DNA from: Mogibacterium sp.
Lineage (GTDB): Bacteria; Bacillota; Clostridia; Peptostreptococcales; Anaerovoracaceae
Assembly: GCA_012840975.1 (NCBI GenBank)
Contig: DUVP01000017.1
Location: forward strand, 1 to 40,423
Reading direction: 5' to 3'
Length of the DNA: 40,423 nt
In this document: piece by piece, positions 1 to 8,109 of the stretch
How the letters are laid out: each line of letters starts with the position of its first letter
Numbering within the stretch: position 1 is the stretch's first letter
Made by a program: the position numbers and the translations under genes
The notes under the pieces: generated by a model
The model's input: the letters and a program-made list of their open reading frames with translations, nothing else
The model's database searches: none
What the model was told of the DNA's origin: nothing

Positions 1-177
1 GGAATAGAAGTAAAGTTGGGAGAAAATGAAGTTGATAAAGCAAGTGCCAATTTAATAAAATTAGCAAACATATCCACTGTTAAACCGTCTTTACTTATGA
101 TATTAACGAATACTCAAATGGCCTATCGAAGACCTGACGGTGTTTATGTGATTCCGCTTGGATGTTTAAAGCCTTAA
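1..177 (+). CDS. C-terminal end of a DUF4143-type AAA ATPase (partial)
   Basis: Frame 1 is open from the first base to the TAA at 175-177 and gives 58 residues. They start GIEVKLGENEVDKA and end with RRPDGVYVIPLGCLKP. This ending, with a GIEVKLG strand and a final R-x-DGVYVIPxGCLKP, is what I know from the C-terminal DUF4143 domain of AAA+ ATPases common in anaerobic Firmicutes and Bacteroidetes. Those proteins are about 400-450 aa, so most of the gene lies outside the window. Their function is poorly defined. Family assignment is from memory of the tail motif only. Confidence 0.7.
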   Translation, partial: GIEVKLGENEVDKASANLIKLANISTVKPSLLMILTNTQMAYRRPDGVYVIPLGCLKP

Positions 178-333
178 TGGGAGTGACTTTTGTTTAATCC
201 AATATTCTAAATGTCGGGTTGAAAAGGAATCCGGCCGGGAGCTTATTAGTGTAGGTTATGGAAGCCTGACACTTGCGAGTACAAATAATCCTGACGTTGA
301 AAAAATGAGATCGCTTTCTTATACCATATCTTT

Positions 334-358
334 AAAATGCCGTTTACGGCGTTTTTTT
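334..358 (+). terminator. Rho-independent terminator
   Basis: GCCG, loop TTTA, CGGC form a short stem that extends by flanking AAAA/TTTT pairs and runs into a T tract (352-358). It sits about 160 bases after the ATPase stop codon, so it probably ends that transcription unit. Confidence 0.6.
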
Positions 359-430
359 AATGGTCAAAGCAAATTGCACCTTAAAAGGACAGTTTGCACT
401 TACTAAAAACATGATTTTGATAAAAGTTCA

Positions 431-484
431 CAATACTTGTTTTTAAAATAGGGTATAATGATAAAAATATATCACTTGATATAT
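431..484 (+). promoter_or_regulatory. Promoter with overlapping palindromic operator-like site
   Basis: A perfect -10 (TATAAT, 454-459) lies 112 bases before the amidohydrolase start. The -35 at 431-436 (CAATAC, 17-base spacer) is weak. Directly downstream, 467-484 reads ATATATCA-CT-TGATATAT, a perfect 8-bp inverted repeat that would sit over the transcription start. That is a typical place for a repressor site. No regulator gene is adjacent, so the factor is unknown. Confidence 0.45.
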
Positions 485-571
485 AGGGAGTATAATCTCA
501 AAAACAACGATTTCTTTCTGAAAGAACAGTCATAAGTCATATCTTTATTATGGGAGATTAAGGAGTTAGCT

Positions 572-1789
572 ATGGATATAAAAACTATAATCTCATCAAT
601 TGATGAAATTGCCGAAAAGCAGGAAGAACTGTATAAATATTTACACAGTCATCCGGAGCTGTCTTTCGAGGAAACCGAAACGGCAAAACTGATGGCGGAG
701 AAGCTTACAGAATTCGGTTACGAGGTTCAGCATATTGGAGGAGGTGTCGCAGGCATCCTTAAGAACGGAGAAGGACCGGTTGTTTTGTTCAGAGCCGATA
801 TGGATGCTGTTCCGATTAAGGAAACAACAGGTCTCCCGTATGCATCAAAAGTCGAAGTCATGGTTAATGGAATAAAAGCACCTGTTATGCATGCCTGCGG
901 TCATGATATGCATATGGCCACAGGGATCGGTGCAGCCTGGGCTATGGCTAACAACAAAGATGGCTGGTCAGGCACATATATAGCATTGTTTCAACCTGCC
1001 GAAGAAACAGGATCCGGTTCTCAGGCAATGATTGACGATGGCCTTACGGACAAAATTCCTAAACCGGATATCGCTTTGTCCCAGCACGTTCTTGCCACCC
1101 CTAAAGCGGGGAGTGTGGGGATTTGTGCGGGACCGTTTCTTTCGACAGCGGCTTCGATGCGTATAACCGTTTACGGCAAAGGAGCTCACGGATCTATGCC
1201 ACATATGAGCGTTGATACCCTGCTTCTCGCAGCGTCTATTGTCATGAGACTGCAAGGTGTAGTCGCCCGTGAAATCGATCCTTTCGATTTTGCTGTTCTG
1301 ACTGTAGGTTCTCTTCAGGCCGGTATTGCGGCAAACAGTATACCGGAAGAGGCAACACTGCTTCTCAATTTACGTGCTTATAAAGATGAAGTCAGAGAGA
1401 AGCTGGTTGAAGGAATCAAGAGAATTGTTAAAGGAGAGTGTGAAGCGAGCGGTTCTCCGAAAGAACCTGAGTTTGAAATTTTTAATAAATTTCCACCAAC
1501 GATCAATGATGCTGAGGAAACTGCAAAGGTCGAAAAGGCCTTCCGCAATTTCTTCGGCGATGAGAAAGTTATAACTTATAAACCGATGACAGCATCGGAG
1601 GATTTCTCGAATATTCCGAACGCTTTCGGAATCCCTTATGTGTACTGGGGTTTTGGAGCATTTGAAGAAGGACAGCCTGTCCTGCCGAATCATAATCCGG
1701 GCTTTGCACCGAGCCTTAAACCTGCTCTCGCAACCGGTACTCAAGCGGCAATCCTTGCGGTGATGGCATATCTTGGAAAGGTGGTATAG
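572..1789 (+). CDS. M20 family metallo-amidohydrolase (N-acyl amino acid / hippurate hydrolase-like)
   Basis: 405 aa, the normal length for the M20D group. These cytosolic two-metal enzymes cleave N-acyl or aryl amides of amino acids. The N-terminus shows LHSHPELSFEETETA. The metal site is visible as HACGHDMH (Cys109, His111), QPAEE (catalytic and ligand Glu144/145) and SQH (His172), with a further His near LPNHNP. The start is supported by AAGGAG six bases upstream. The stop is 4 bases before the MFS gene start, so the two are almost certainly co-transcribed. A hydrolase paired with an exporter suggests release and export of a cleaved product or detoxification of an acylated compound. The exact substrate cannot be read from sequence. 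Confidence 0.88.
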   Translation: MDIKTIISSIDEIAEKQEELYKYLHSHPELSFEETETAKLMAEKLTEFGYEVQHIGGGVAGILKNGEGPVVLFRADMDAVPIKETTGLPYASKVEVMVNGIKAPVMHACGHDMHMATGIGAAWAMANNKDGWSGTYIALFQPAEETGSGSQAMIDDGLTDKIPKPDIALSQHVLATPKAGSVGICAGPFLSTAASMRITVYGKGAHGSMPHMSVDTLLLAASIVMRLQGVVAREIDPFDFAVLTVGSLQAGIAANSIPEEATLLLNLRAYKDEVREKLVEGIKRIVKGECEASGSPKEPEFEIFNKFPPTINDAEETAKVEKAFRNFFGDEKVITYKPMTASEDFSNIPNAFGIPYVYWGFGAFEEGQPVLPNHNPGFAPSLKPALATGTQAAILAVMAYLGKVV

Positions 1790-1793
1790 AAAA

Positions 1794-3503
1794 ATGTCAA
1801 AAGAAAAAGATCAATCGAAAGCACCGGCACAAACTGCTGCAGTCGATCAGGCGAAGGGTTTTCAAGGCAATGACAGACTGCTAATCGGTTTGCTGTTGGC
1901 GGTTCTTACCTTTTGGCTCTTTGCCGGTTCGGCAGGAACCATTGCACCTCAAATTTTAGCCGATATAAATGCAAATGGTAATTACATTGATACAGCGTCA
2001 TTAAACCTGGCGGTAACGCTAACCAGCTTGTTTGCCGGATTATTTACGGTTCTTGCGGGTGGATTTTCCGACAGATTCGGTCGTATGAAACTCACCAGAA
2101 TCGGTATATTTTTAAATATTGCAGGATCTTTGCTTCTTATCTTTGCAGCAGGGAAACTGGCACTGCCGCTCCTTCTGGTCGGACGTATTCTGCAGGGACT
2201 GGCTTCGGCATGTATTATGCCGGCAACTCTTGCAATCGTTAACTCCTATTGGACCGGCCCTGCACGTCAGCGTGCAATTTCAATATGGTCCATGGGTTCA
2301 TGGGGAGGAGCAGGTCTGTCAGCAGTATTTGGAGGCACCGTTGTTACATTTATAGGGTGGAGAGGCATATTTGTCGCTTCAATCGCGGTAGCTTTGCTTT
2401 CACTTTTCCTTATAAAGGGAACTCCTGAGATTAAATCAAATAAAACCGAACACAAGAAATTTGACTATGTCGGACTTCTTACTTTTATAGCGGGAACACT
2501 GGCAATTATGATCGTATTGCTCTACGGCTCGAAGCTGGGCTGGAAATCGATGGCAACACTTGCAATTGCGGCTTTCGGTATAGTTGCCTATATTGTATTT
2601 ATCAAGTGGGAGAAGAAACAGAAAGATCCGTTTATAGACCTCTCCCTCTTCAAAAATACAACGTTTACAGGTGCATCACTATCAAACTTCCTGCTCAACA
2701 CGACTATAGGAGTACTTATTGTTTCGCAGCAGCTTATACAGATGGCCGGAATGACAAAAGCCGGTACTCCTTATACAGCAATGCAGTCGGGGATATTATC
2801 TATAGGTTATGGAATTTGTGTAATAACGTTTATTCGTATGGGAGAAAAACTTCTGCAGAGATTCGGATCTCGTAAACCTATGATATGGGGAATCTCAATT
2901 GTTATGGTTGCGGCTATGTTGCTTATGTCAACTCATCTTCTCATCGGACAATATGTCGTTTTAGCAGTTATTGCGTACTGCCTGTTCGGTACAGGTCTGG
3001 CGTTTTATGCGACTCCGGCTACGGATGCTGCATTGTCAAATCTACCGGCAGATCAATCAGGATCAGGAGCAGGTATCTTCAAGATGGCTTCATCTCTGGG
3101 AGGTGCCAGCGGAACAGCAATTTCACTGGCCGTGTTCTATGGTTTGATGGGTTCTAAAGTTCCGGATATTATAGGAATGCAGGGAAGAACGGATAACGTT
3201 CAGGTTCGTATGGCAGCTATGGTTGCAATAGGAGTTTCTCTGGTATTCTTGTTGCTTTCAATCCTGTCGATAGTAACTACATTGCCTAGAGGAGGCGGCT
3301 CAAAGACTCTCGGAGAGGTTTCTGCGACAGTATCTCCTGCAAAGCAGTTGCCGCCTGATGAGGCAAAAGCAGCCATTGTTGCTGAATTAGGAAATCTCAG
3401 TATTTCCGAGCTTGAAGAAATCAGAAAGCAGATACTTATTAACAAGCTTGCCAAACTGGATATTAAGGTCCTGGAGAGACTTGTAGATAAACAAGACGGA
3501 TAA
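1794..3503 (+). CDS. 14-helix MFS transporter (DHA2-like drug exporter)
   Basis: 569 aa from the ATG at 1794, chosen because AAAGGTGG lies about 10 bases upstream. An in-frame TTG at 1773 would overlap the amidohydrolase and has no ribosome binding site. I count about 14 hydrophobic segments. The loop after the second reads SDRFGRMKLTR, the MFS signature, and motif C-like glycines follow in segment 5. This fits proton-driven DHA2 exporters. A hydrophilic tail of about 70 residues follows the last helix and is predicted helical (ELEEIRKQILINKLAKLD); it is longer than usual and could be a cytoplasmic regulatory or docking piece. Partner of the upstream amidohydrolase. Confidence 0.85.
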   Translation: MSKEKDQSKAPAQTAAVDQAKGFQGNDRLLIGLLLAVLTFWLFAGSAGTIAPQILADINANGNYIDTASLNLAVTLTSLFAGLFTVLAGGFSDRFGRMKLTRIGIFLNIAGSLLLIFAAGKLALPLLLVGRILQGLASACIMPATLAIVNSYWTGPARQRAISIWSMGSWGGAGLSAVFGGTVVTFIGWRGIFVASIAVALLSLFLIKGTPEIKSNKTEHKKFDYVGLLTFIAGTLAIMIVLLYGSKLGWKSMATLAIAAFGIVAYIVFIKWEKKQKDPFIDLSLFKNTTFTGASLSNFLLNTTIGVLIVSQQLIQMAGMTKAGTPYTAMQSGILSIGYGICVITFIRMGEKLLQRFGSRKPMIWGISIVMVAAMLLMSTHLLIGQYVVLAVIAYCLFGTGLAFYATPATDAALSNLPADQSGSGAGIFKMASSLGGASGTAISLAVFYGLMGSKVPDIIGMQGRTDNVQVRMAAMVAIGVSLVFLLLSILSIVTTLPRGGGSKTLGEVSATVSPAKQLPPDEAKAAIVAELGNLSISELEEIRKQILINKLAKLDIKVLERLVDKQDG

Positions 3504-3505
3504 AT

Positions 3506-3533
3506 CTAATCTGAAGATTTGTCTTCAGATTAG
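3506..3533 (+). terminator. Perfect 12-bp hairpin after the MFS gene
   Basis: CTAATCTGAAGA and TCTTCAGATTAG pair perfectly around the loop TTTG, three bases after the stop. There is no T run behind it, so it may stabilise the 3' end or act as an inefficient terminator. Confidence 0.5.
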
Positions 3534-3606
3534 TAATATACTATATACTTTCCGATGTTTTGTTATGTATAAATATGTATAAAACGGAAAAAGGAGGCTT
3601 TCAATA

Positions 3607-4284
3607 ATGGAAGATATTAGAATAGGAAGAGCCACACCTACAATTGACAGCAAACTCAGACATAATATTCTAAGGCTTCCAGGTGTTATAAGAGAAGCTT
3701 CGGGTATAATAATCTATGGAAGAAGGATAAAGTCTCTTATATTTACAACTGATCTTGCGATTATACGTAATTGTGACGCGGATGCAGTTTTGGCAGTATA
3801 TCCTTTCAGTCCACAGCAGGCTATAGGAGATGCAATTATTAAATACTCCTATATCCCGGTATTTTGTGGAGTAGGCGGTGCTATAACTAAGGGAATACGA
3901 ACTGTAGGTCTTGCAAAGGACGCAGAGGCGAGCGGAGCGATGGGAATTGTTTTGAATGCACCGATTTCTAATGTAAATTTATCGTCTGTGTCAAGAGCGG
4001 TAGATATTCCGTCAGTAATTACAGTGACAAAAGAAGATACAAATATACAAGACAGACTGGATGCAGGTGCTGCAATATTGAATGTTGCTGCGGCAGAAAA
4101 TACTCCTTATATAGTAGAAAAAATTCGCAAGGAATTTGAAGATGTTCCAATTATGGCATCAGGAGGGAAGACGGAGGATTCCATAATGGCAACGATTGAG
4201 GCGGGAGCCAATGCAATAACATATACCCCTCCATCGACCAAAGACCTCTTTGCTTCTATGATGAAGCAGTATAGAGAAACCTAA
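3607..4284 (+). CDS. Conserved TIM-barrel-like protein, function unknown
   Basis: 225 aa with an ideal AAGGAGG nine bases before the ATG. I do not recognise a named enzyme. The sequence has alternating strand-helix units typical of a beta/alpha barrel: FTTDLAII, AVLAVYPF, PVFCGVGG, GIVLNAP, SVITVT, AAILNVAAAE, PIMASGGKT, GANAITYTPPS. The last two resemble the phosphate-binding loops at strands 7 and 8 of phosphosugar or HisA/TrpC-like barrels, which suggests a phosphorylated ligand. It has its own spacer with a hairpin on each side, so it is probably monocistronic. Alternatives are a DeoC/KDPG-aldolase-like or PdxS-like fold; none can be chosen on visible residues. Confidence 0.6.
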   Translation: MEDIRIGRATPTIDSKLRHNILRLPGVIREASGIIIYGRRIKSLIFTTDLAIIRNCDADAVLAVYPFSPQQAIGDAIIKYSYIPVFCGVGGAITKGIRTVGLAKDAEASGAMGIVLNAPISNVNLSSVSRAVDIPSVITVTKEDTNIQDRLDAGAAILNVAAAENTPYIVEKIRKEFEDVPIMASGGKTEDSIMATIEAGANAITYTPPSTKDLFASMMKQYRET

Positions 4285-4304
4285 GATTATTAATGCAGAA
4301 AATG

Positions 4305-4335
4305 AACGGTCAGGCGGACTATTCGCCTGACCGTT
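4305..4335 (+). terminator. Terminator hairpin after the TIM-barrel gene
   Basis: AACGGTCAGGCG and CGCCTGACCGTT pair perfectly over 12 bases around a 7-base loop. Only a short TTTATAC follows, so the U tract is weak, but the stem is strong and GC-rich. Confidence 0.65.
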
Positions 4336-4405
4336 TATACGGTTTCAAATAAAAAAGAAGGTTTAAAAACAAAATAAAACAATAATTTAATAAAGATTGC
4401 AAAAA

Positions 4406-4461
4406 TTTTACATTGTTTTTACAAAGAACACCCATAGAATTTTACATAGCGCTCGTATTAT
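4406..4461 (+). promoter_or_regulatory. Pho-box-like TTTTACA repeats and promoter
   Basis: TTTTACA occurs at 4406-4412, 4417-4423 and 4440-4446, the first two exactly 11 bases apart. Firmicutes PhoP boxes are TTAACA-like hexamers repeated every 11 bases, so this resembles one. A possible -10 (TATTAT) is at 4456-4461. The gene behind it imports phosphate and is followed by a PhoB/PhoR-like pair, which fits phosphate control. The third copy is slightly out of phase. Confidence 0.4.
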
Positions 4462-4524
4462 ACAGAAGGATATGAACCGCTTTTTAACAAATTTCTAATA
4501 AGCAAAGAAACAGAGGTATAAATA

Positions 4525-6294
4525 ATGGACATTTTTGGCATATTATCTCTCCTTGGAGGATTGGCTCTTTTCTTATATGGAATGACAGTGATGGGCGACT
4601 CGCTGGTAATGCTTTCCGGCGGTAAGTTGGAAAAGATTTTAGAAAAGTTAACTGATAACAAGTTAAAAGGTCTTCTTTTAGGAACGTTGGTAACAGCCGT
4701 TATACAATCATCATCTGCAACAACGGTTATGGTCGTAGGATTTGTAAACTCCAGCATCATGAATTTAGAGCAGGCAGTGGGAGTTATTATGGGAGCGAAT
4801 ATCGGCACAACCGTTACTTCATGGATTTTATCGCTCAGCGGAATTCAGGGAAGTAATGTGATCGTAAAATTGCTTAAGCCAAGTTCTTTCTCCCCGATTC
4901 TTGCCGCAATAGGTGTCATAATGATGATGACTGCTCAAGAAGGCTCAAAGAAAAGAACGGTAGGCAATATCTTCCTAGGGTTCGCAGTTCTCATGTTTGG
5001 AATGGAAACTATGAGTGCTGCAGTATCACCACTTAGAGATAATCCTGCTTTTACGGGCATGCTCACTGCTTTTTCCAATCCTCTGCTCGGAATTCTTGCC
5101 GGTGCAATTTTAACAGCTGTGATTCAGAGTTCCTCCGCATCAGTCGGTATATTACAGGCACTATGTATATCAGGTGTTATAAGTTATGGTGCGGCTATTC
5201 CTATTATTATGGGTCAGAATATAGGAACCTGTGTTACAGCGTTGATCTCATCGATAGGAACAAGCAAAAACGCAAAGCGAGCAGCATTTATACATTTTTA
5301 TTTTAATCTCATTGGAACGATAATTTTTGTTATAGGCTTCTATACTATAAACTCTTTTGTTCATTTCAGTTTCCTCAATACTCTTGCAACTGCTGCAGGT
5401 ATAGCTGTAATTCACAGTTTGTTTAATATAGGAAATTCGATAGTCCTGTTCCCGTTTACAAAGGGGCTGGTAAAGCTTGCAACCCTTACCGTAAGAGAAA
5501 GTGAAGAGGACGTCAAGAAGAGCAAAGAGCCGGATGTTCTCACCGCGCTGAGTGATCATTTCCTGGAAAGCCCTTCATTTGCAATGAGACTTTGTAAGAG
5601 CGCAGTTGATGAGATGGCAAGACTTTCAAAAGAATCTATTTTACTGGCTATGGAGGTTGCAAAAGAATATTCCGGAACAAAGATTGATAAGATTATATCC
5701 ATTGAACAGCAGATAGATCATTTTGAAGATGTTTTAGGCTCATATCTTGTGAAGCTTGCAGGAAAAGACTTAAGCATAGATGATAGCCACCTGCTGTCGG
5801 TATTGCTTCATACTATCGGAGATTTTGAAAGAATATCGGACCATGCTGTGAATGTGACAGAAGCTGCACAAAGACTCAATGATGAGAATATTACAATGTC
5901 TGATATTGCACAGCGTGAACTTGATAGTCTTACCGTTGCGGTACGTGATATAATCGGTATCACGGAGACTGCTTTTATAGAGGAAGATTTAATGAAAGCT
6001 GTAGCTGTAGAACCTTTAGAGGCAGTTATCAACGAACTTGTCAGAGAGATGAAGCAAAGACATATCTATCGTCTGCGTACGGGAACCTGCTCCATAGACG
6101 CAGGACTTATCTTAGAAGACTTTCTGACTAATTATGAGAGAGTTTCAGATCACTGTTCCAATATCGCTGCAACTATGATAGAGGCCGAGTCTGATACTAT
6201 GGATAAGCACGAATATACCAGCATCATCGCCAGAGACAGCGAATACTTTAAAGAAGAGTACAGGAGACTCAAAGGTATCTATATACTGCCTTAA
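4525..6294 (+). CDS. Na+/phosphate cotransporter (NptA/PNaS family) with C-terminal PhoU-like domain
   Basis: 589 aa. The N-terminal half (about 1-310) is a membrane domain with the duplicated signature of the family: QSSSATTVMVVGF near residue 60 and QSSSASVGILQAL near 200, plus GxNIGTTVT and GQNIGTCVT. The soluble half (about 340-589) is helical with acidic patterns (GDFERISDHAVN and YERVSDHCSN) that match the metal-binding ERxxDH helices of PhoU. Such proteins take up phosphate with sodium, and the PhoU part is thought to regulate this. The gene is directly upstream of a response regulator and kinase of PhoB/PhoR type, 83 bases apart, so the three probably form a phosphate-responsive unit. 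Confidence 0.9.
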   Translation: MDIFGILSLLGGLALFLYGMTVMGDSLVMLSGGKLEKILEKLTDNKLKGLLLGTLVTAVIQSSSATTVMVVGFVNSSIMNLEQAVGVIMGANIGTTVTSWILSLSGIQGSNVIVKLLKPSSFSPILAAIGVIMMMTAQEGSKKRTVGNIFLGFAVLMFGMETMSAAVSPLRDNPAFTGMLTAFSNPLLGILAGAILTAVIQSSSASVGILQALCISGVISYGAAIPIIMGQNIGTCVTALISSIGTSKNAKRAAFIHFYFNLIGTIIFVIGFYTINSFVHFSFLNTLATAAGIAVIHSLFNIGNSIVLFPFTKGLVKLATLTVRESEEDVKKSKEPDVLTALSDHFLESPSFAMRLCKSAVDEMARLSKESILLAMEVAKEYSGTKIDKIISIEQQIDHFEDVLGSYLVKLAGKDLSIDDSHLLSVLLHTIGDFERISDHAVNVTEAAQRLNDENITMSDIAQRELDSLTVAVRDIIGITETAFIEEDLMKAVAVEPLEAVINELVREMKQRHIYRLRTGTCSIDAGLILEDFLTNYERVSDHCSNIAATMIEAESDTMDKHEYTSIIARDSEYFKEEYRRLKGIYILP

Positions 6295-6377
6295 TGTAAG
6301 ATTATTAGGCATAAGGATGTACCGGTCCGGGAAATGATTGTTGCTGATTTAATAAATAAATGAGGGAAGGAGAGCGG

Positions 6378-7067
6378 ATGGCTTTAGCATATATAGTAGA
6401 AGATGATGCAGGCATACAGGAGATTGAAACTATTGCATTGAAGAACAGCAATCATGAAGTGCAGGCATTTGATAGAGCGTCTACATTCTATGCCGGGCTT
6501 GAAGAGACACTTCCCGACTTAATTCTTTTAGATATAATGCTCCCGGATGAGGATGGTTATAGTATTGTACGCAATTTGAGAAGCAATCCGAGAACCGGGC
6601 GTATTCCGGTAATAATGATAACTGCGAAAACTACAGAACTGGATATGGTCAAAGGCTTGGATTATGGTGCTGATGATTATATTCGTAAGCCTTTTTCCGT
6701 TATGGAACTAATATCCCGGGTGAGAGCGTTATTAAGGAGATCTTCTAAAGAAGAAGAACCCGGAAGGCTTGTTGTCGGACAAATTGTTCTGGATAATGAA
6801 AGATATTCAGTTACCGCCTCTGAACAAAGCATAGAGCTGACATTGAAGGAGTTTGAGCTGCTCAGATACCTTATGCTTAACGAAGGAATTGTTCTCACGA
6901 GGGAGGCTATAATGCGTTCTGTTTGGGATATAGACTTTGAAGGAGAGACCAGAACGGTTGATGTACATATAAAGACTTTGCGACAAAAGTTGGGTGAATG
7001 CGGAAAACAGATTCGCACTATAAGGGGAGTGGGCTATTCTATAAACCCGGAGATTGGAGATGAATGA
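6378..7067 (+). CDS. OmpR/PhoB-family response regulator
   Basis: 229 aa from the ATG at 6378, which has AAGGAG five bases upstream. The in-frame ATG at 6360 lacks a ribosome binding site. The receiver domain shows EDD near residue 10, the phospho-acceptor in LPDLILLDIMLPDEDG, the Thr of MITAKT and the Lys of RKPF. The C-terminal winged helix has LTLKEFELLRYLM, VWDIDFEGETRTVDVHIKTLRQKL and RGVGY. Its stop overlaps the kinase start (ATGA at 7064), so the two are translated together. The partner transporter suggests phosphate as the signal; this is an inference, as the DNA-binding domain alone does not show it. Confidence 0.9.
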   Translation: MALAYIVEDDAGIQEIETIALKNSNHEVQAFDRASTFYAGLEETLPDLILLDIMLPDEDGYSIVRNLRSNPRTGRIPVIMITAKTTELDMVKGLDYGADDYIRKPFSVMELISRVRALLRRSSKEEEPGRLVVGQIVLDNERYSVTASEQSIELTLKEFELLRYLMLNEGIVLTREAIMRSVWDIDFEGETRTVDVHIKTLRQKLGECGKQIRTIRGVGYSINPEIGDE

Positions 7068-8092
7068 TGAAGCAGAAAATCAACACTCGTCTTCTTATTA
7101 TCGCAGCTCTGGCAATTGTTTTAACGACTTTCGGTACAACTTTTATTTACTATAATATCTTCGCAGCAAAGAAACAGGAAAATTTCGATGTATCAATAAA
7201 CAGTATCGCAGACTTCTTTATGACTGCTCTTCCCGTTATTATCGGAATTGCAGTCATTATGTTTCTTGTCAGTATCTTTACAGGTCATCTGCTTACAAGA
7301 AATCTTCTCAGAAACATTGAACAGATGGCCGAAGATATTGATGACAACAGACAAAAACCTGTTTATGCAGAATTAACGCCGTTTGCTGAAAAGATAAGAA
7401 CCCAGCATGAGAATATACTTGCTGCGGCAAAAAGCAGACAGGATTTTACAGCAAATGTTTCGCATGAACTGAAAACACCTATAACGACTATATCGGGATA
7501 TTCAGAACTTATAGAGAATAAGCTGGTGGACTCCGGAGAGATACCTCGTATCGCGGGACAGATACATAATAATGCAGACAGGCTTCTTTCACTTATAAAT
7601 GACATAATTCGACTGTCAGAACTCGATCATGGGGAATTACCGAGAGCTTTCGAACAGCTGGATTTATATGAAACCGCGAGAGAGTGTGTAAATGATCTGC
7701 AGGCCCTTGCTCAAAAGAAGTCTATATCACTTATATGTGAAGGAGTTTCGGCAGGAATAATTGCCGACAGAAGTTTGATTAGAGAGATGATTGAAAATCT
7801 TGTCCACAATGCCATAAGATATAACAAGGAAGGCGGGAAAGTAAAAGTTATTGTTACTATAGAAAAAGGTCACCCCAAAATTTCTGTGCGAGATACAGGG
7901 ATAGGGATAGAATCCGATGAGCAGGACAGAGTTTTTGAACGTTTTTACCGTGTTGATAAAAGTCGCTCAAGAGAAACCGGAGGAACAGGTCTAGGGCTCG
8001 CAATAGTAAAGCACATTGCAGATATCCATTTTGCGGAAATCAGCTTGCAAAGTGCTGCCGGAGAAGGAACGGAAATAGTAGTAACTTTTTAA
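7064..8092 (+). CDS. Sensor histidine kinase (PhoR-like)
   Basis: 342 aa. Two membrane helices (about 8-30 and 52-74) enclose a short outside loop of roughly 20 residues, too small for a typical ligand domain, so sensing may go through a membrane partner such as the neighbouring transporter/PhoU protein. The dimerisation box reads FTANVSHELKTPITT. The ATPase core shows the N box (ENLVHNAIRYN), G1 (DTGIGI), the F box (FERFYRVD) and G2 (GGTGLGLAIV). The start codon overlaps the regulator stop; a second in-frame start at 7067 would work as well. GGAGA lies at 7056-7060. Confidence 0.9.
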   Translation: MMKQKINTRLLIIAALAIVLTTFGTTFIYYNIFAAKKQENFDVSINSIADFFMTALPVIIGIAVIMFLVSIFTGHLLTRNLLRNIEQMAEDIDDNRQKPVYAELTPFAEKIRTQHENILAAAKSRQDFTANVSHELKTPITTISGYSELIENKLVDSGEIPRIAGQIHNNADRLLSLINDIIRLSELDHGELPRAFEQLDLYETARECVNDLQALAQKKSISLICEGVSAGIIADRSLIREMIENLVHNAIRYNKEGGKVKVIVTIEKGHPKISVRDTGIGIESDEQDRVFERFYRVDKSRSRETGGTGLGLAIVKHIADIHFAEISLQSAAGEGTEIVVTF

Positions 8093-8109
8093 TATCAAAA
8101 ATTCAAAGT

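Larger units (their letters stand above)
178..571. other. Intergenic region with terminator and promoter
   Basis: No convincing gene is present. One frame stays open from about 178 to 400 and reads like protein in part (GRELISVGYGSLTLA), but it has no start codon and may be a gene remnant. The stretch also holds a terminator hairpin at 334-358, a probable promoter with -10 at 454-459, a perfect palindrome at 467-484, and an AAGGAG ribosome binding site at 560-565 for the next gene. Confidence 0.5.

Noticed and set aside
1773-1793. Earlier TTG start for the MFS gene
   Set aside because: It overlaps the amidohydrolase end, has no ribosome binding site, and the ATG at 1794 is well placed behind AAAGGTGG.
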